64,000 nt of DNA from Roseobacter sp. HKCCD6576-2. Its GTDB lineage: Bacteria > Pseudomonadota > Alphaproteobacteria > Rhodobacterales > Rhodobacteraceae. The stretch lies in assembly GCF_013179285.1 (NCBI RefSeq), contig NZ_WVNW01000002.1:372001-436000 (forward strand), written 5' to 3'. Position 1 is the first letter of the stretch, and every line of letters begins with the position of its first letter. Shown piece after piece: positions 54,860 through 63,540 of this stretch. Below the pieces are notes generated by a model, which had not been told where the DNA came from, made no database searches, and saw only the letters and a list, made by a program, of their open reading frames with translations. The position numbers were made by a program, and so were the translations under genes.

Positions 54860-55429
54860 ATGGCAAAGATCGCGGTGGTTTTGACGGAAGGCTTCGCAGA
54901 TTGGGAATATGCTCTGATCGGCGGAACTGGTCGTCCGTTCTATGGCTTCGATGTCCATTATTTTGCGCCCGAGGGCGGCGCGGTTCAGTCGCAAGGCGGC
55001 CTCAAGGCGGTTGTTGGGCAAGACATGGATGACCTCGCGACCTGGCAGCCAGACGTGGTGGTCGTAGTGGGCGGCATGATCTGGGAAACTGCGCAAGCCC
55101 CGGATGTCGCGGACGTCCTCGTTGCGGCGCGGGCGCGAGGTGCGACTGTTGCCGGTATCTGTGGCGGGACACTTGCCTTGGCCCGGGCGGGGTTGCTGGA
55201 TGACACCGCGCACACCTCGAATGACGCGGACTTCCTTATACAGAACGCAACCGACTATGGCGGCGCGGCCAACTACATGATCCGCGCATCGGCGGTATCA
55301 TCAGATGGCATTATCACCGCCCCAGGTACAGCGCCCGTAAGCTTTGCGGCTGCGGTTTTTGAGTCGGTCGGCTTGCCCGGAGAGACTGTTGCACAATTCA
55401 AACAGATGATGGCGACTGAACACGCCTAG
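54860..55429 (+). CDS. DJ-1/PfpI family glutamine amidotransferase-like protein
   Basis: A 189-residue protein of the DJ-1/PfpI superfamily. IAVVLTEGFADWEYALIGG supplies the conserved Glu, and VAGICGGTLALARAGLLD holds the nucleophile Cys in the elbow. LDDTAHTSNDADFL follows. Members include deglycases, proteases, hydratases and chaperones, so the activity is open. ATG 54860 has TAGGAGA upstream. It is a single gene with its own promoter region. Confidence 0.9.
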   Translation: MAKIAVVLTEGFADWEYALIGGTGRPFYGFDVHYFAPEGGAVQSQGGLKAVVGQDMDDLATWQPDVVVVVGGMIWETAQAPDVADVLVAARARGATVAGICGGTLALARAGLLDDTAHTSNDADFLIQNATDYGGAANYMIRASAVSSDGIITAPGTAPVSFAAAVFESVGLPGETVAQFKQMMATEHA

Positions 55430-55508
55430 TGGGTCTTAGGTGGCAGCTCTCTGCCATTCCGACGTCTTCTAGCCTGCCAAAATCGATCTTGATGCGGAGA
55501 GGGATGCG

Positions 55509-55739
55509 TTACTTGGCCAGCCGGGCCGCCCGCCCGCCGCGCCGCTGTTTCAGCATCGGTGCGCGGGTCGGCAACTCGGCCATGATCTGGGCGCGAACTT
55601 CGGCGGAGAGTTTCGACCACTGGCTGATCTCATCGATCGACCGGTTGCAGCCGGTGCAGAGCCGCGTTTCGGGATGCACCACGCAAATCTTGATACACGG
55701 ACTCTCGATCTCGTCGCGTTTCCAAACTTGGTCAGTCAT
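55509..55739 (-). CDS. DUF1289 family small protein
   Basis: A 76-residue protein with the DUF1289 cysteine pattern: SPCIKICVVHPETRLCTGCNRSIDEISQW, four cysteines that probably bind metal or an iron-sulfur cluster. The C-terminus is strongly basic. It starts right after the ruvX stop. The family has no established function; the linkage to ruvX is common in this group of bacteria. Confidence 0.88.
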   Translation of the reverse strand: MTDQVWKRDEIESPCIKICVVHPETRLCTGCNRSIDEISQWSKLSAEVRAQIMAELPTRAPMLKQRRGGRAARLAK

Positions 55740-56222
55740 TCAAGCATCCCGTAGATAGCGCAACCGGTCGAGCGCGCCTTGCAAGATATATCCCGCCGCC
55801 ACATGATCAATGACCTCGGCGCGACGTTTTCGTGTCGTATCCGCCTCAAGCAGGGCTTTTTCGGCGGCCACGGTGCTCAAGCGTTCGTCCCAATAGCTGA
55901 TCGGCAGGGTCTCAAGCTCGGGCAATCGGCTGAGATTGCGGGCAAATGCGCGGGTCGATTGCGCGCGCGGGCCCTCCGACCCGTCCATATTGCGCGGCAG
56001 GCCAAGGATCATCCCGCCGATCTCACGCTCTTGGATCAGGGTGACCAACCGCGCGGCATCAAGGGTGAATTTGCTGCGCTTCACGGTCTCCAACGGCGTG
56101 GCCGCACTCAGCAACCTGTCGCTCACCGCGACACCGATCGTCTTGGTGCCGAAATCGAGCCCGATCAGCGCGCGGCCCTGGGGCAGGGCCGCGGCAAAGT
56201 CTTCGATTGTGTCGAAGATCAT
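55740..56222 (-). CDS. ruvX: Putative pre-16S rRNA nuclease / Holliday junction resolvase YqgF
   Basis: A 160-residue RNase H-fold nuclease. ATG 56222 overlaps the ccmI stop (ATGA) and is preferred to longer frames. LIGLDFGTKTIGVAVSD gives the first Asp, MILGLPRNMDGSEG the next region, SYWDERLSTVAAEKALLE the Glu, and IDHVAAGYILQGAL the final Asp. In E. coli YqgF processes the 5' end of 16S rRNA; resolvase activity is also discussed for the family. Confidence 0.93.
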   Translation of the reverse strand: MIFDTIEDFAAALPQGRALIGLDFGTKTIGVAVSDRLLSAATPLETVKRSKFTLDAARLVTLIQEREIGGMILGLPRNMDGSEGPRAQSTRAFARNLSRLPELETLPISYWDERLSTVAAEKALLEADTTRKRRAEVIDHVAAGYILQGALDRLRYLRDA

Positions 56223-57454
56223 TCGACGGGCCTGGGCAACGTCTCGCCCGCAGCCTCCACCAGGGCAAGCGCGTCGGGTCGCTCCGCAAAGACCACGCGC
56301 GCCTCGTCCAGGATCGCCTGCGCGCGGTCGGTCTCGCCCAAGACACCAAAGGCGCGGATCAGTTGCGCCCAATCCTCGGGCGGGCCGCCTTCGGAGGCCA
56401 GGCGCGCCGCCAAGCCGCCGACCATGCCCTCGACCATCGCTTGCCGATCCTCGGGGGCCATATCTTCGGCGGCTTCGATTTGCTCCAAGCTGGGGCCGCG
56501 CGGCGCGCGCGGCTGCGGCAGATCGGCCAAGCTCACATTGTCGCCTGCGAGATAGGCGACGTCTTCGATTTGCAGCCGGATCGGCTCAAGCCAAGGTGCG
56601 TCATGCGGGCTGTCGGCCAATAGGTTGCGCCAAATCGGATACGCCAGATCGGCGCGGCCTTGTTGCGCATACATCAGGCCAACATAATAGCGCGCCGTGC
56701 CATTGCCGGAGGACATATCCAAGGCCGTCGCCAAAGCGGATTCGGCCTCGGGGGAGACATAGCCCCCCGCCGCGAGCACCATCATCTCGGCATGGTCCAC
56801 ATGATGTTGCGCGGTCACGTCTTCCCCCAGGAGATCAATCAGGCGTTCCTGCGCCAGCCGTGCAGCGCGAAAATTACCAAGCGCGGCTTCGTTCTGCGCC
56901 AAAAGCGACATGCCTTCCGGGTCATCGGGGCGTTGCTCCATCACGGTGCGAAGTTGGGCGACCAAGGCTTCCCGCTCGGGATCGACATCGACGGTCGGGC
57001 GCACCCCGATCTCTGCCTCGACCTCGGATTGGCTGGGCCGCTCCGCGCGGGCCTGTTCCACCAACTCGACCCGAAGCGCCAGGGGCAGATCGGGATAGCC
57101 GGGCGCGCCAACTTGCCAATAGATGCCAAAGCTGCCCGCCACCATCGCGACCAAGCCAAGCGCCAGGACCAGCTTGCCGCGCGGGCCGCCGGACTCAGTT
57201 TGACGGCCAGCGGCTTGTAAGGCCCGGTCGGCTTCCAACACCCGGCGCGCGACTTCGGCCTTGGCGCGGGTCGCCTCCGCCTCGCTCAAGACGCCGCGCG
57301 CCATGTCGCGATCCAACTCTTTCAACTGGTCGCGATAGACCCGCAGGTCATAGGCGGCCGAGGGCGTATCCCCGCCACGCGGTCGCAAGAACACCGCCCA
57401 GATGGCCAGGGCCACAAATACTGACGTCGCGCCTGCGACAATCCAAAATCCCAT
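56219..57454 (-). CDS. ccmI: Cytochrome c biogenesis protein CcmI
   Basis: A 411-residue membrane protein. An N-terminal helix (FWIVAGATSVFVALAIWAVFL), a cytoplasmic coiled loop with YRDQLKELDRDMARGVLSEAEATRAKAEVARR, a second helix near LVLALGLVAMVAGSFGIYW, and a periplasmic TPR-type region (EALVAQLRTVMEQRPDDPEGMSLLAQNEAALG and later repeats) give the CcmI layout. It presents apocytochrome to the haem ligation complex and would serve the many c-type cytochromes here, including TorA's tail. It is divergent from soxB. Confidence 0.93.
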   Translation of the reverse strand: MGFWIVAGATSVFVALAIWAVFLRPRGGDTPSAAYDLRVYRDQLKELDRDMARGVLSEAEATRAKAEVARRVLEADRALQAAGRQTESGGPRGKLVLALGLVAMVAGSFGIYWQVGAPGYPDLPLALRVELVEQARAERPSQSEVEAEIGVRPTVDVDPEREALVAQLRTVMEQRPDDPEGMSLLAQNEAALGNFRAARLAQERLIDLLGEDVTAQHHVDHAEMMVLAAGGYVSPEAESALATALDMSSGNGTARYYVGLMYAQQGRADLAYPIWRNLLADSPHDAPWLEPIRLQIEDVAYLAGDNVSLADLPQPRAPRGPSLEQIEAAEDMAPEDRQAMVEGMVGGLAARLASEGGPPEDWAQLIRAFGVLGETDRAQAILDEARVVFAERPDALALVEAAGETLPRPVE

Positions 57455-57648
57455 AATGCCTCTCGTTCGTTCACGCCGTCCTGATCATCTAAGCCGCCAA
57501 TCGCTTGGGCAAAAGATACAATCCGCCGCAGCCCATATCCACCTAATCCGATCCGCTGTCGCAATCCGGCCTTGAAATGCCGCGCCGAGTATCCTCTCAT
57601 CTCGCCCGTTCCCGCACACCAGGGCCACCCAAATCGGGAAGGAGACCC

Positions 57649-58896
57649 ATGCGCCGCTATTCCGCCTTTGCCATCGCCCGTGAGGCCATGCGCCACCATT
57701 TGGGCTGGGAACGGGCTTGGGCGTCCCCTGCGCCGAAGCCGCGCTATGACGTGATCATCGTCGGGGCCGGGGGCCATGGCCTCGCCACCGCCTATTACCT
57801 GGGCAAGAACCACGGCATCACCAATGTCGCCGTGATCGAGAAAGGCTGGCTTGGTGGCGGCAATACCGGCCGGAACACCACAATCATCCGCTCGAATTAC
57901 CTGCAGGACCCCTCGGCAGCGATCTACGAAAAGGCCCGTTCGCTTTACGAGACGATGAGCCAGGACCTGAACTACAACGTCATGTTCAGCCCCCGCGGCG
58001 TGATGATGTTGGCCCAGACCGAACATGAGATCCGCGGCTATCAGCGCACGGCGCATGCCAATGCGCTGCAAGGCGTTTCAACAGAGTTCATCGGGCCGGA
58101 GCGGGTGAAGGAGCTTTGCCCTATCATTCATATTGATGGCCCGCGGTACCCTGTTCTGGGCGCGCTGTGGCAACCGCGCGGCGGCACCGCGCGCCATGAT
58201 GCGGTCGCTTGGGGCTATGCCCGCGCCTGTTCCGATATGGGCATGGACATCATCCAACAATGCGAAGTCACCGGCGTGCGGTCCGAAAACGGCCAAGTGA
58301 CCGGCGTCGAGACCACCAAGGGCGCGATCGCCTGCGGCAAGCTTGGCATCGTCGTGGCGGGCCATTCCGGGGTCCTGGCAGATATGGCGGGCTTCCGTCT
58401 GCCGATTGAATCGGTGGCGCTCCAGGCATTGGTGTCGGAACCGATCAAGCCCTGCATGGATGTGGTGGTGATGGCCAACACGGTCCATGGCTATATGAGC
58501 CAGTCCGACAAGGGCGAGATGGTGATCGGCGGCGGCACCGATGGCTATAACAACTACACCCAACGCGGGTCCTTCCATCATATCGAGGAAACCGTCCGTG
58601 CCCTGGTCGAAACCTTCCCAATGATCAGCCGTTTGAAGATGTTGCGGCAATGGGGCGGGATCGTGGATGTCACCGGCGACCGCTCGCCGATCATCTCACC
58701 GACGCCGCTTGGCGGTTGTTTTATCAATTGCGGATGGGGCACCGGCGGGTTCAAAGCCATTCCTGGCTCCGGTTGGGCCACCGCCGAAATGATCGCGAAC
58801 GGCGCGCCCGGCCCGCTGGCCGCCGAGTTTGGCCTGGAGCGGTTCCGCGAGGGCCGGTTCATTGACGAAAGCGTCGCGGCGGGGGTGGCGCATTGA
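57649..58896 (+). CDS. soxB: Heterotetrameric sarcosine oxidase subunit beta
   Basis: A 415-residue flavoprotein. ATG 57649 follows AAGGAGA. YDVIIVGAGGHGLATAYYLG (residues 33-52) is the FAD-binding motif; GGGNTGRNTTIIRSNY and ARHDAVAWGY (His 183), the probable covalent FMN attachment region, match SoxB. It oxidises sarcosine (N-methylglycine) to glycine at the beta subunit. It is separated from soxDAG by about 660 bp holding another small gene and a terminator. Confidence 0.95.
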   Translation: MRRYSAFAIAREAMRHHLGWERAWASPAPKPRYDVIIVGAGGHGLATAYYLGKNHGITNVAVIEKGWLGGGNTGRNTTIIRSNYLQDPSAAIYEKARSLYETMSQDLNYNVMFSPRGVMMLAQTEHEIRGYQRTAHANALQGVSTEFIGPERVKELCPIIHIDGPRYPVLGALWQPRGGTARHDAVAWGYARACSDMGMDIIQQCEVTGVRSENGQVTGVETTKGAIACGKLGIVVAGHSGVLADMAGFRLPIESVALQALVSEPIKPCMDVVVMANTVHGYMSQSDKGEMVIGGGTDGYNNYTQRGSFHHIEETVRALVETFPMISRLKMLRQWGGIVDVTGDRSPIISPTPLGGCFINCGWGTGGFKAIPGSGWATAEMIANGAPGPLAAEFGLERFREGRFIDESVAAGVAH

Positions 58897-59092
58897 CAAC
58901 GATCCGCTTCAATCAGCGCTCGGCGGCCTTCATCCCGGCCCGCGCCGGAAAATCCGCGTCACTGGCATGTTCTGGCTGCCAAAATAGGACCGAACCGGCC
59001 CTTTTTGGCCGAGATCAGAGGCCCATCGGCAGAGCGATTGAGCCTTCGTCCACGTCTTCCATGCTGTGTCGCGCAGCAAAGGAGGACTCCCC

Positions 59093-59326
59093 ATGGCTGA
59101 CTATCACCACAGAAACAACGCCTTCGATTATGACTCGCAGGGAAGTTCGGGCGGGGCCCTGGGGGCGCTCGCGTTCGTTGTCGGGATCATCGTGCTTTTC
59201 TTCATTGCCATGCTCTTCATCGGCGGCGATGGAGAGGGGACAGCGCCGACCGACCCTGCCGCCGCAACCGCGCCGGCAACCGATGGCGCGGCAAGCGCGC
59301 CGGTGGCACCCACAACCGGCCAATAA
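59093..59326 (+). CDS. Small membrane-anchored hypothetical protein
   Basis: A 77-residue protein starting MADYHHRNNAFDYDS with AAAGGAGG upstream. One helix (GALAFVVGIIVLFFIAMLFIGG) is followed by an Ala/Pro/Thr-rich tail of low complexity. No named family is recognised. It lies between soxB and soxD and is followed by a terminator, so it is either an inserted gene or the end of a soxB transcript. Confidence 0.7.
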   Translation: MADYHHRNNAFDYDSQGSSGGALGALAFVVGIIVLFFIAMLFIGGDGEGTAPTDPAAATAPATDGAASAPVAPTTGQ

Positions 59327-59353
59327 CCCCGCTTATAAAACCGCAATCGCATC

Positions 59354-59390
59354 GGACGGGCGCCTTTCGGCGTCTGTCCTTTGCTTGTTT
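59354..59390 (+). terminator. Terminator between the small membrane protein and soxD
   Basis: The imperfect inverted repeat GGACGGGCGCC, TTTC loop, GGCGTCTGTCC, is followed by TTTGCTTGTTT. It lies 27 bp after the small gene's stop. Confidence 0.7.
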
Positions 59391-59560
59391 ATGATCCCGA
59401 CGGGGTCTTTGAACGCCACCGCTGTTTTCTGCGCAGACGGGCCTCGCGGCGGCGGCGGTGACGGTTTTCCAAGGCATGCCATTCTCTCGCAGGGCGTCGA
59501 GCAATCCGTCTCGAAGCCCGTTGTTTTCCAAATACATACGCCCAGAGTTGAGGCCCAGAT

Positions 59561-59881
59561 ATGCTGATCCTAACCTGCCCAAATTGCGGCCTCGCCGTGG
59601 AGGAAACCGAACTGGCCCCGGGTGGTGAAGCGCATTTGAAACGCTTTGGACCTGGGTCAGACGATGCGGATTTCGAGGCGTATCTGTTCCAGCGGGACAA
59701 CCCGAGAGGCGTGCATTTCGAGCGTTGGCGTCACGCCTATGGCTGTGGAAAATGGTTCCTTGCGGCGCGAGATACGGCGACGCTCGAGGTTTTCGGGACC
59801 TATTCGGCTCAGACCACCGAACCGCCTGCCGACATCATCGCCAAGATTAAAGACAAACGCCCTGACTGGAGCCCCGCATGA
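59561..59881 (+). CDS. soxD: Sarcosine oxidase subunit delta
   Basis: A 106-residue zinc-binding subunit. CPNCGLAVEE holds the first two cysteines, RHAYGCGKWFLAARDT a later His and Cys, and RFGPGSDDADFEAYLFQRDNPRGVHFERW is the family core. ATG 59561 overlaps no gene; the stop overlaps soxA by ATGA. It is structural in the alpha-beta-gamma-delta complex. Confidence 0.95.
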   Translation: MLILTCPNCGLAVEETELAPGGEAHLKRFGPGSDDADFEAYLFQRDNPRGVHFERWRHAYGCGKWFLAARDTATLEVFGTYSAQTTEPPADIIAKIKDKRPDWSPA

Positions 59882-62800
59882 GCACCCGTCTCGCCACTGG
59901 CGGTCACCTCATCGACCGCAGCGCTCAAGTTGAGTTCTCCTTCAACGGCAAACGCCTTAAAGGCTTTGCGGGCGACACGCTCGCCTCGGCGCTTCTGGCC
60001 AATGGTCAGACCCTCGTTGGCCGCTCGTTCAAATACCACCGTCCGCGCGGCATCATGGCCTCCGGCGCGGAAGAGCCGAACGCACTCGTCAATTTGGGCG
60101 AAGGAGGCAAATTCGAACCCAATCAGCGGGCGACCACGACCGAGCTCTTCGACGGGTTAGCGGCGCGGAGCCAGAACCACTGGCCGAGCCTCGAATTCGA
60201 TATCGGTGCGGTGAACCAGCTTGCCGCCCGCGCGCTGCCAGGCGGGTTTTACTACAAGACCTTCATGTATCCGCGCGCCTTCTGGAAACATGTGTTTGAG
60301 CCATTTATCCGCCAATCCGCCGGTCTGGGCGCTGCGCCAAAGGACCGCGATGCGGATCGGTATGAGCATTTCTATGCCTTTGTCGATGTGCTGGTTGTGG
60401 GCGGCGGTGTCGCCGGTCTGCAAGCGGCGCGGACCGCCGCGCGGGCCGGGCTGTCGGTCCTGGTGGTCGAGCAGACTGCCCATTGGGGCGGGCGCGCATT
60501 GGTCGATGGGATCGGTCTTGAGGGCACCTCGGCAGCAGACTGGGTCAAGAGCACCGTCGAAGCGTTGACCCAAAGCGAGGCTGTGAAACTGCGGACCCGA
60601 ACCATGGTTGCGGGCGTCTATGATCATGGGTACGTGACGGCTTATGAACGCATCTCCGATCACACGCCGGATGCGGACGCACCCCGTCACCGGCTCTGGC
60701 GGATCCGGGCGAAGCAAGTGATCTCGGCCACCGGCGCTCTGGAGCGGCCGCTCAGCTTTGCCGGGAACGATATTCCGGGCGTGATGCTCGCCTCGGCGGT
60801 GCGCGACTATGTGGTGAACCACGCGGTTTCGCCGGGAGACCGCACAGTGGTTGTGACCAATAATGACGACGCCTATCGCACCGCCATCGCGATCAAACGA
60901 GCGGGCCTTGATGTGCCCTGCATCGTCGATGCCCGACCTGCGGCAGACGGCGCGCTGCCGCAAGAGGCGCGGGCGCTTGGCATTCCGGTCAAGACCGGCA
61001 CTGGCATCGCCAAGGTCAAAGGACGCGGCAAGGTCACCGGCGTTGCACTCTGTCTACAAGCGGGCGAGGGCGCGGTCAGTGAAGAGGTCGCCTGCGATGC
61101 GGTGGCGATGTCCGGCGGCTGGTCGCCGGTGGTGCATCTCTGGTCCCATTGCGGCGGCAAGTTAAACTGGGATGAAGCAGGCGCGTTTTTTCGCCCCGAC
61201 CCGGATCGCCCACCGACTTCGCATGACGGGCAGGGATTTGTGACCTGCGCCGGGGCCGCAGATGGCGCAATGCTGACCCGTGAAGTGTTCGCGAATGCGG
61301 ATGCCGTCGCCCGGCAGGTCGCGGCGGCTCTGGGCGCGCCGATCGAAACCGGTCCGGACTTACTCGCAATCGACATGCCCGATGAAGCGCCGATCTCGCC
61401 AGTTTGGGTGATGCCGCAGGGCGCGGATGAGGCCAAGCGCGCCAAGATGTGGCTGGATTTCCAGAACGACGTGAAAGTGTCGGATGTGCAACTCGCCGCG
61501 CGCGAGGGCTATGAAAGCGTCGAACACACCAAGCGCTACACCACGCTCGGCATGGCAACCGATCAAGGGAAGCTAAGTAATATCAATGGATTGGCGGTGC
61601 TTTCTCAAGCGCTGAACGCGCCGATCCCACAGGTCGGCACAACCACCTTCCGCCCACCTTATACCCCGATCTCCATGGGCGCGATTGCGGGTGAGGCCCG
61701 CGGCGACGTGTTCCAGCCGATCCGGCGCACGCCGATCCATGACTGGCATGAGGCCAATGGCGCGGTGTTTGAGCCGGTCGGCGGCTGGCGGCGGCCATAT
61801 TGCTTCCCGCGCGGCGAGGAAAGCCATGCCGAAGCCGTTGCCCGCGAGATCACCGCGACCCGGAACAGCCTTGGCCTGCTCGACGCGTCGACCTTGGGCA
61901 AGATCATCGTCAAAGGCCCCGACGCGGGCCGGTTCATGGACATGCTCTACACCAATATGATGAGCACGCTGAAACCGGGCCGGTGCCGCTATGGGCTGAT
62001 GTGCTCGGAGAACGGGTTCCTGATGGATGACGGGGTTGTGGCGCGGCTCGATGACGAGACGTTCCTGGTGCACACCACCACGGGCGGTGCCGATCACATC
62101 TACGCCCATATGGAAGATTGGCTGCAATGCGAATGGTGGGATTGGCGGGTGCACACCGCCAATGTCACCGAGCAATGGGCGCAGATCGCGGTTGTGGGTC
62201 CGAAAGCGCGGGCGGTGCTGGAGAAACTCGGCGGCGATATGGATTTGTCGGCGGAGGCCTTGCCCTTCATGGCTTGGGCCGAGGGCAAGATCGGCGAATT
62301 CGACGCGCGGGTGTTCCGGATTTCCTTCTCTGGCGAGTTGAGTTTCGAAGTTGCCGTGCCGGCCAGCCAGGGACGGGCATTCTGGGATGCCCTGCATGAG
62401 GCCGGGGCCGAGTTCGATGCCACGGCCTATGGCACCGAAGCGCTGCATGTGATGCGGGCCGAAAAAGGCTTCATCATGATCGGTGACGAGACCGACGGCA
62501 CGGTGATCCCGCAAGATTTGGGCCTCGATTGGGCAATCTCCAAGAAGAAAGAGGACTACCTGGGCAAGCGGGCGCAGGCGCGGAGCTATATGACCGACCC
62601 GGACCGCTGGAAACTGGTCGGTCTGGAGACCTTGGACGGTTCCGTTCTGCCCGATGGCAGCTATGCGCTGGCCGATGGACGAAACGCCAATGGGCAGCGC
62701 AACACCCAAGGCCGCGTGACCTCGACCTATCACTCGCCGACGCTGAACCGGGGGATTGCCATGGGGCTGGTCCGCCATGGACCGGATCGGATGGGGGAGG

Positions 62801-62895
62801 TGTTGGAGTTCAACACCGTGACCGACAAAGTGATCAAAGCCCGCATCGTCAGCCCGGTCTTCTATGACCCGGACGGGGAGAAGCAGAATGTCTAA
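59878..62895 (+). CDS. soxA: Sarcosine oxidase subunit alpha
   Basis: A 1005-residue subunit. Residues 15-85 are a ferredoxin-like domain (FSFNGKRLKGFAGDTLASALLANG) without the cluster cysteines. VDVLVVGGGVAGLQAARTAARAG near 169 binds NAD or FAD, and AISATGALERPLSF-type segments follow. The C-terminal half is an aminomethyltransferase (GcvT) domain with LLDASTLGKIIVKGPDAGRFMDMLYTNM and GEDET-like ends, which moves the methyl carbon of sarcosine to tetrahydrofolate. It overlaps soxD and soxG. Confidence 0.95.
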   Translation: MSTRLATGGHLIDRSAQVEFSFNGKRLKGFAGDTLASALLANGQTLVGRSFKYHRPRGIMASGAEEPNALVNLGEGGKFEPNQRATTTELFDGLAARSQNHWPSLEFDIGAVNQLAARALPGGFYYKTFMYPRAFWKHVFEPFIRQSAGLGAAPKDRDADRYEHFYAFVDVLVVGGGVAGLQAARTAARAGLSVLVVEQTAHWGGRALVDGIGLEGTSAADWVKSTVEALTQSEAVKLRTRTMVAGVYDHGYVTAYERISDHTPDADAPRHRLWRIRAKQVISATGALERPLSFAGNDIPGVMLASAVRDYVVNHAVSPGDRTVVVTNNDDAYRTAIAIKRAGLDVPCIVDARPAADGALPQEARALGIPVKTGTGIAKVKGRGKVTGVALCLQAGEGAVSEEVACDAVAMSGGWSPVVHLWSHCGGKLNWDEAGAFFRPDPDRPPTSHDGQGFVTCAGAADGAMLTREVFANADAVARQVAAALGAPIETGPDLLAIDMPDEAPISPVWVMPQGADEAKRAKMWLDFQNDVKVSDVQLAAREGYESVEHTKRYTTLGMATDQGKLSNINGLAVLSQALNAPIPQVGTTTFRPPYTPISMGAIAGEARGDVFQPIRRTPIHDWHEANGAVFEPVGGWRRPYCFPRGEESHAEAVAREITATRNSLGLLDASTLGKIIVKGPDAGRFMDMLYTNMMSTLKPGRCRYGLMCSENGFLMDDGVVARLDDETFLVHTTTGGADHIYAHMEDWLQCEWWDWRVHTANVTEQWAQIAVVGPKARAVLEKLGGDMDLSAEALPFMAWAEGKIGEFDARVFRISFSGELSFEVAVPASQGRAFWDALHEAGAEFDATAYGTEALHVMRAEKGFIMIGDETDGTVIPQDLGLDWAISKKKEDYLGKRAQARSYMTDPDRWKLVGLETLDGSVLPDGSYALADGRNANGQRNTQGRVTSTYHSPTLNRGIAMGLVRHGPDRMGEVLEFNTVTDKVIKARIVSPVFYDPDGEKQNV

Positions 62896-63460
62896 GGTGA
62901 GTGCGTTGATGGGGGCCACGGCCCAAGGTTTTGCCGCGGTGAAAGAGCTCGGGCTGCAAGGCATGGTGACGCTGAAGGCGGACCTGTCCACGCCGGAGGC
63001 CGCAAAGGCGGTGCAGGCCGCCACCGGGCTGGCTTTGCCGACCCAAAGGGGAATCGCCGAAGGCGAGTCTGGGGCCGTCGCTTGGATGGCGCGCGATGAG
63101 CTTTTGATTCTTTGCGGGCATGACCAGGCGGATGCCTGCGTTGCAACCCTAAGCTCCGAATTGACGGGCGCACATCACTTGGCGGTCAATGTCTCGGACG
63201 CCCGCGCGTTTTTCGCGATTGAAGGTGCGGGCGCGCGCGAGGTCCTGGCGAAGCTTGCGCCGGTCGACCTGCGCCCGGGTGTGTTTGAACCGGGCGAGAT
63301 GCGCCGCACGCGTCTTGCGCAGGTTCCGGCGGCCTTCTGGATGACCGGCCCGGACAGCTTTCGGCTGATCTGCTTCCGATCGGTCGCGCGCTATGTGTTT
63401 GATCTGTTGACCCTGTCGGCAAAACCCGGCGGAGAGGTGGATTACTATCGCGGCCTATAA
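62888..63460 (+). CDS. soxG: Sarcosine oxidase subunit gamma
   Basis: A 190-residue protein resembling the GcvT-like gamma subunit: AVAWMARDELLILCG, LTGAHHLAVNVSDARAFFAIEGAGAREVLAKLAPVDL and DSFRLICFRSVARYVFDLL. ATG 62888 overlaps the soxA stop by 8 bp. It completes the tetramer and is the last sox gene; no folate genes follow in the window. Confidence 0.92.
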   Translation: MSKVSALMGATAQGFAAVKELGLQGMVTLKADLSTPEAAKAVQAATGLALPTQRGIAEGESGAVAWMARDELLILCGHDQADACVATLSSELTGAHHLAVNVSDARAFFAIEGAGAREVLAKLAPVDLRPGVFEPGEMRRTRLAQVPAAFWMTGPDSFRLICFRSVARYVFDLLTLSAKPGGEVDYYRGL

Positions 63461-63540
63461 GCGCCCGCTCTTAGCCTCATTTTCTCCAGAATCAAGAAAT
63501 AGACCTGGATCACTATTTACCTAGTGATGGAGTGTCTTTC

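Noticed and set aside
58893-59567. Long open frame from TTG 58893 spanning the soxB-soxD gap
   Set aside because: It has no family similarity, crosses a terminator, and overlaps the better-supported 77-residue gene that has its own ribosome binding site.
63499-63513. TAGACCTGGATCAC before the last gene, similar to an Fnr box
   Set aside because: Two mismatches in the key half-site bases; too weak to report as a site.
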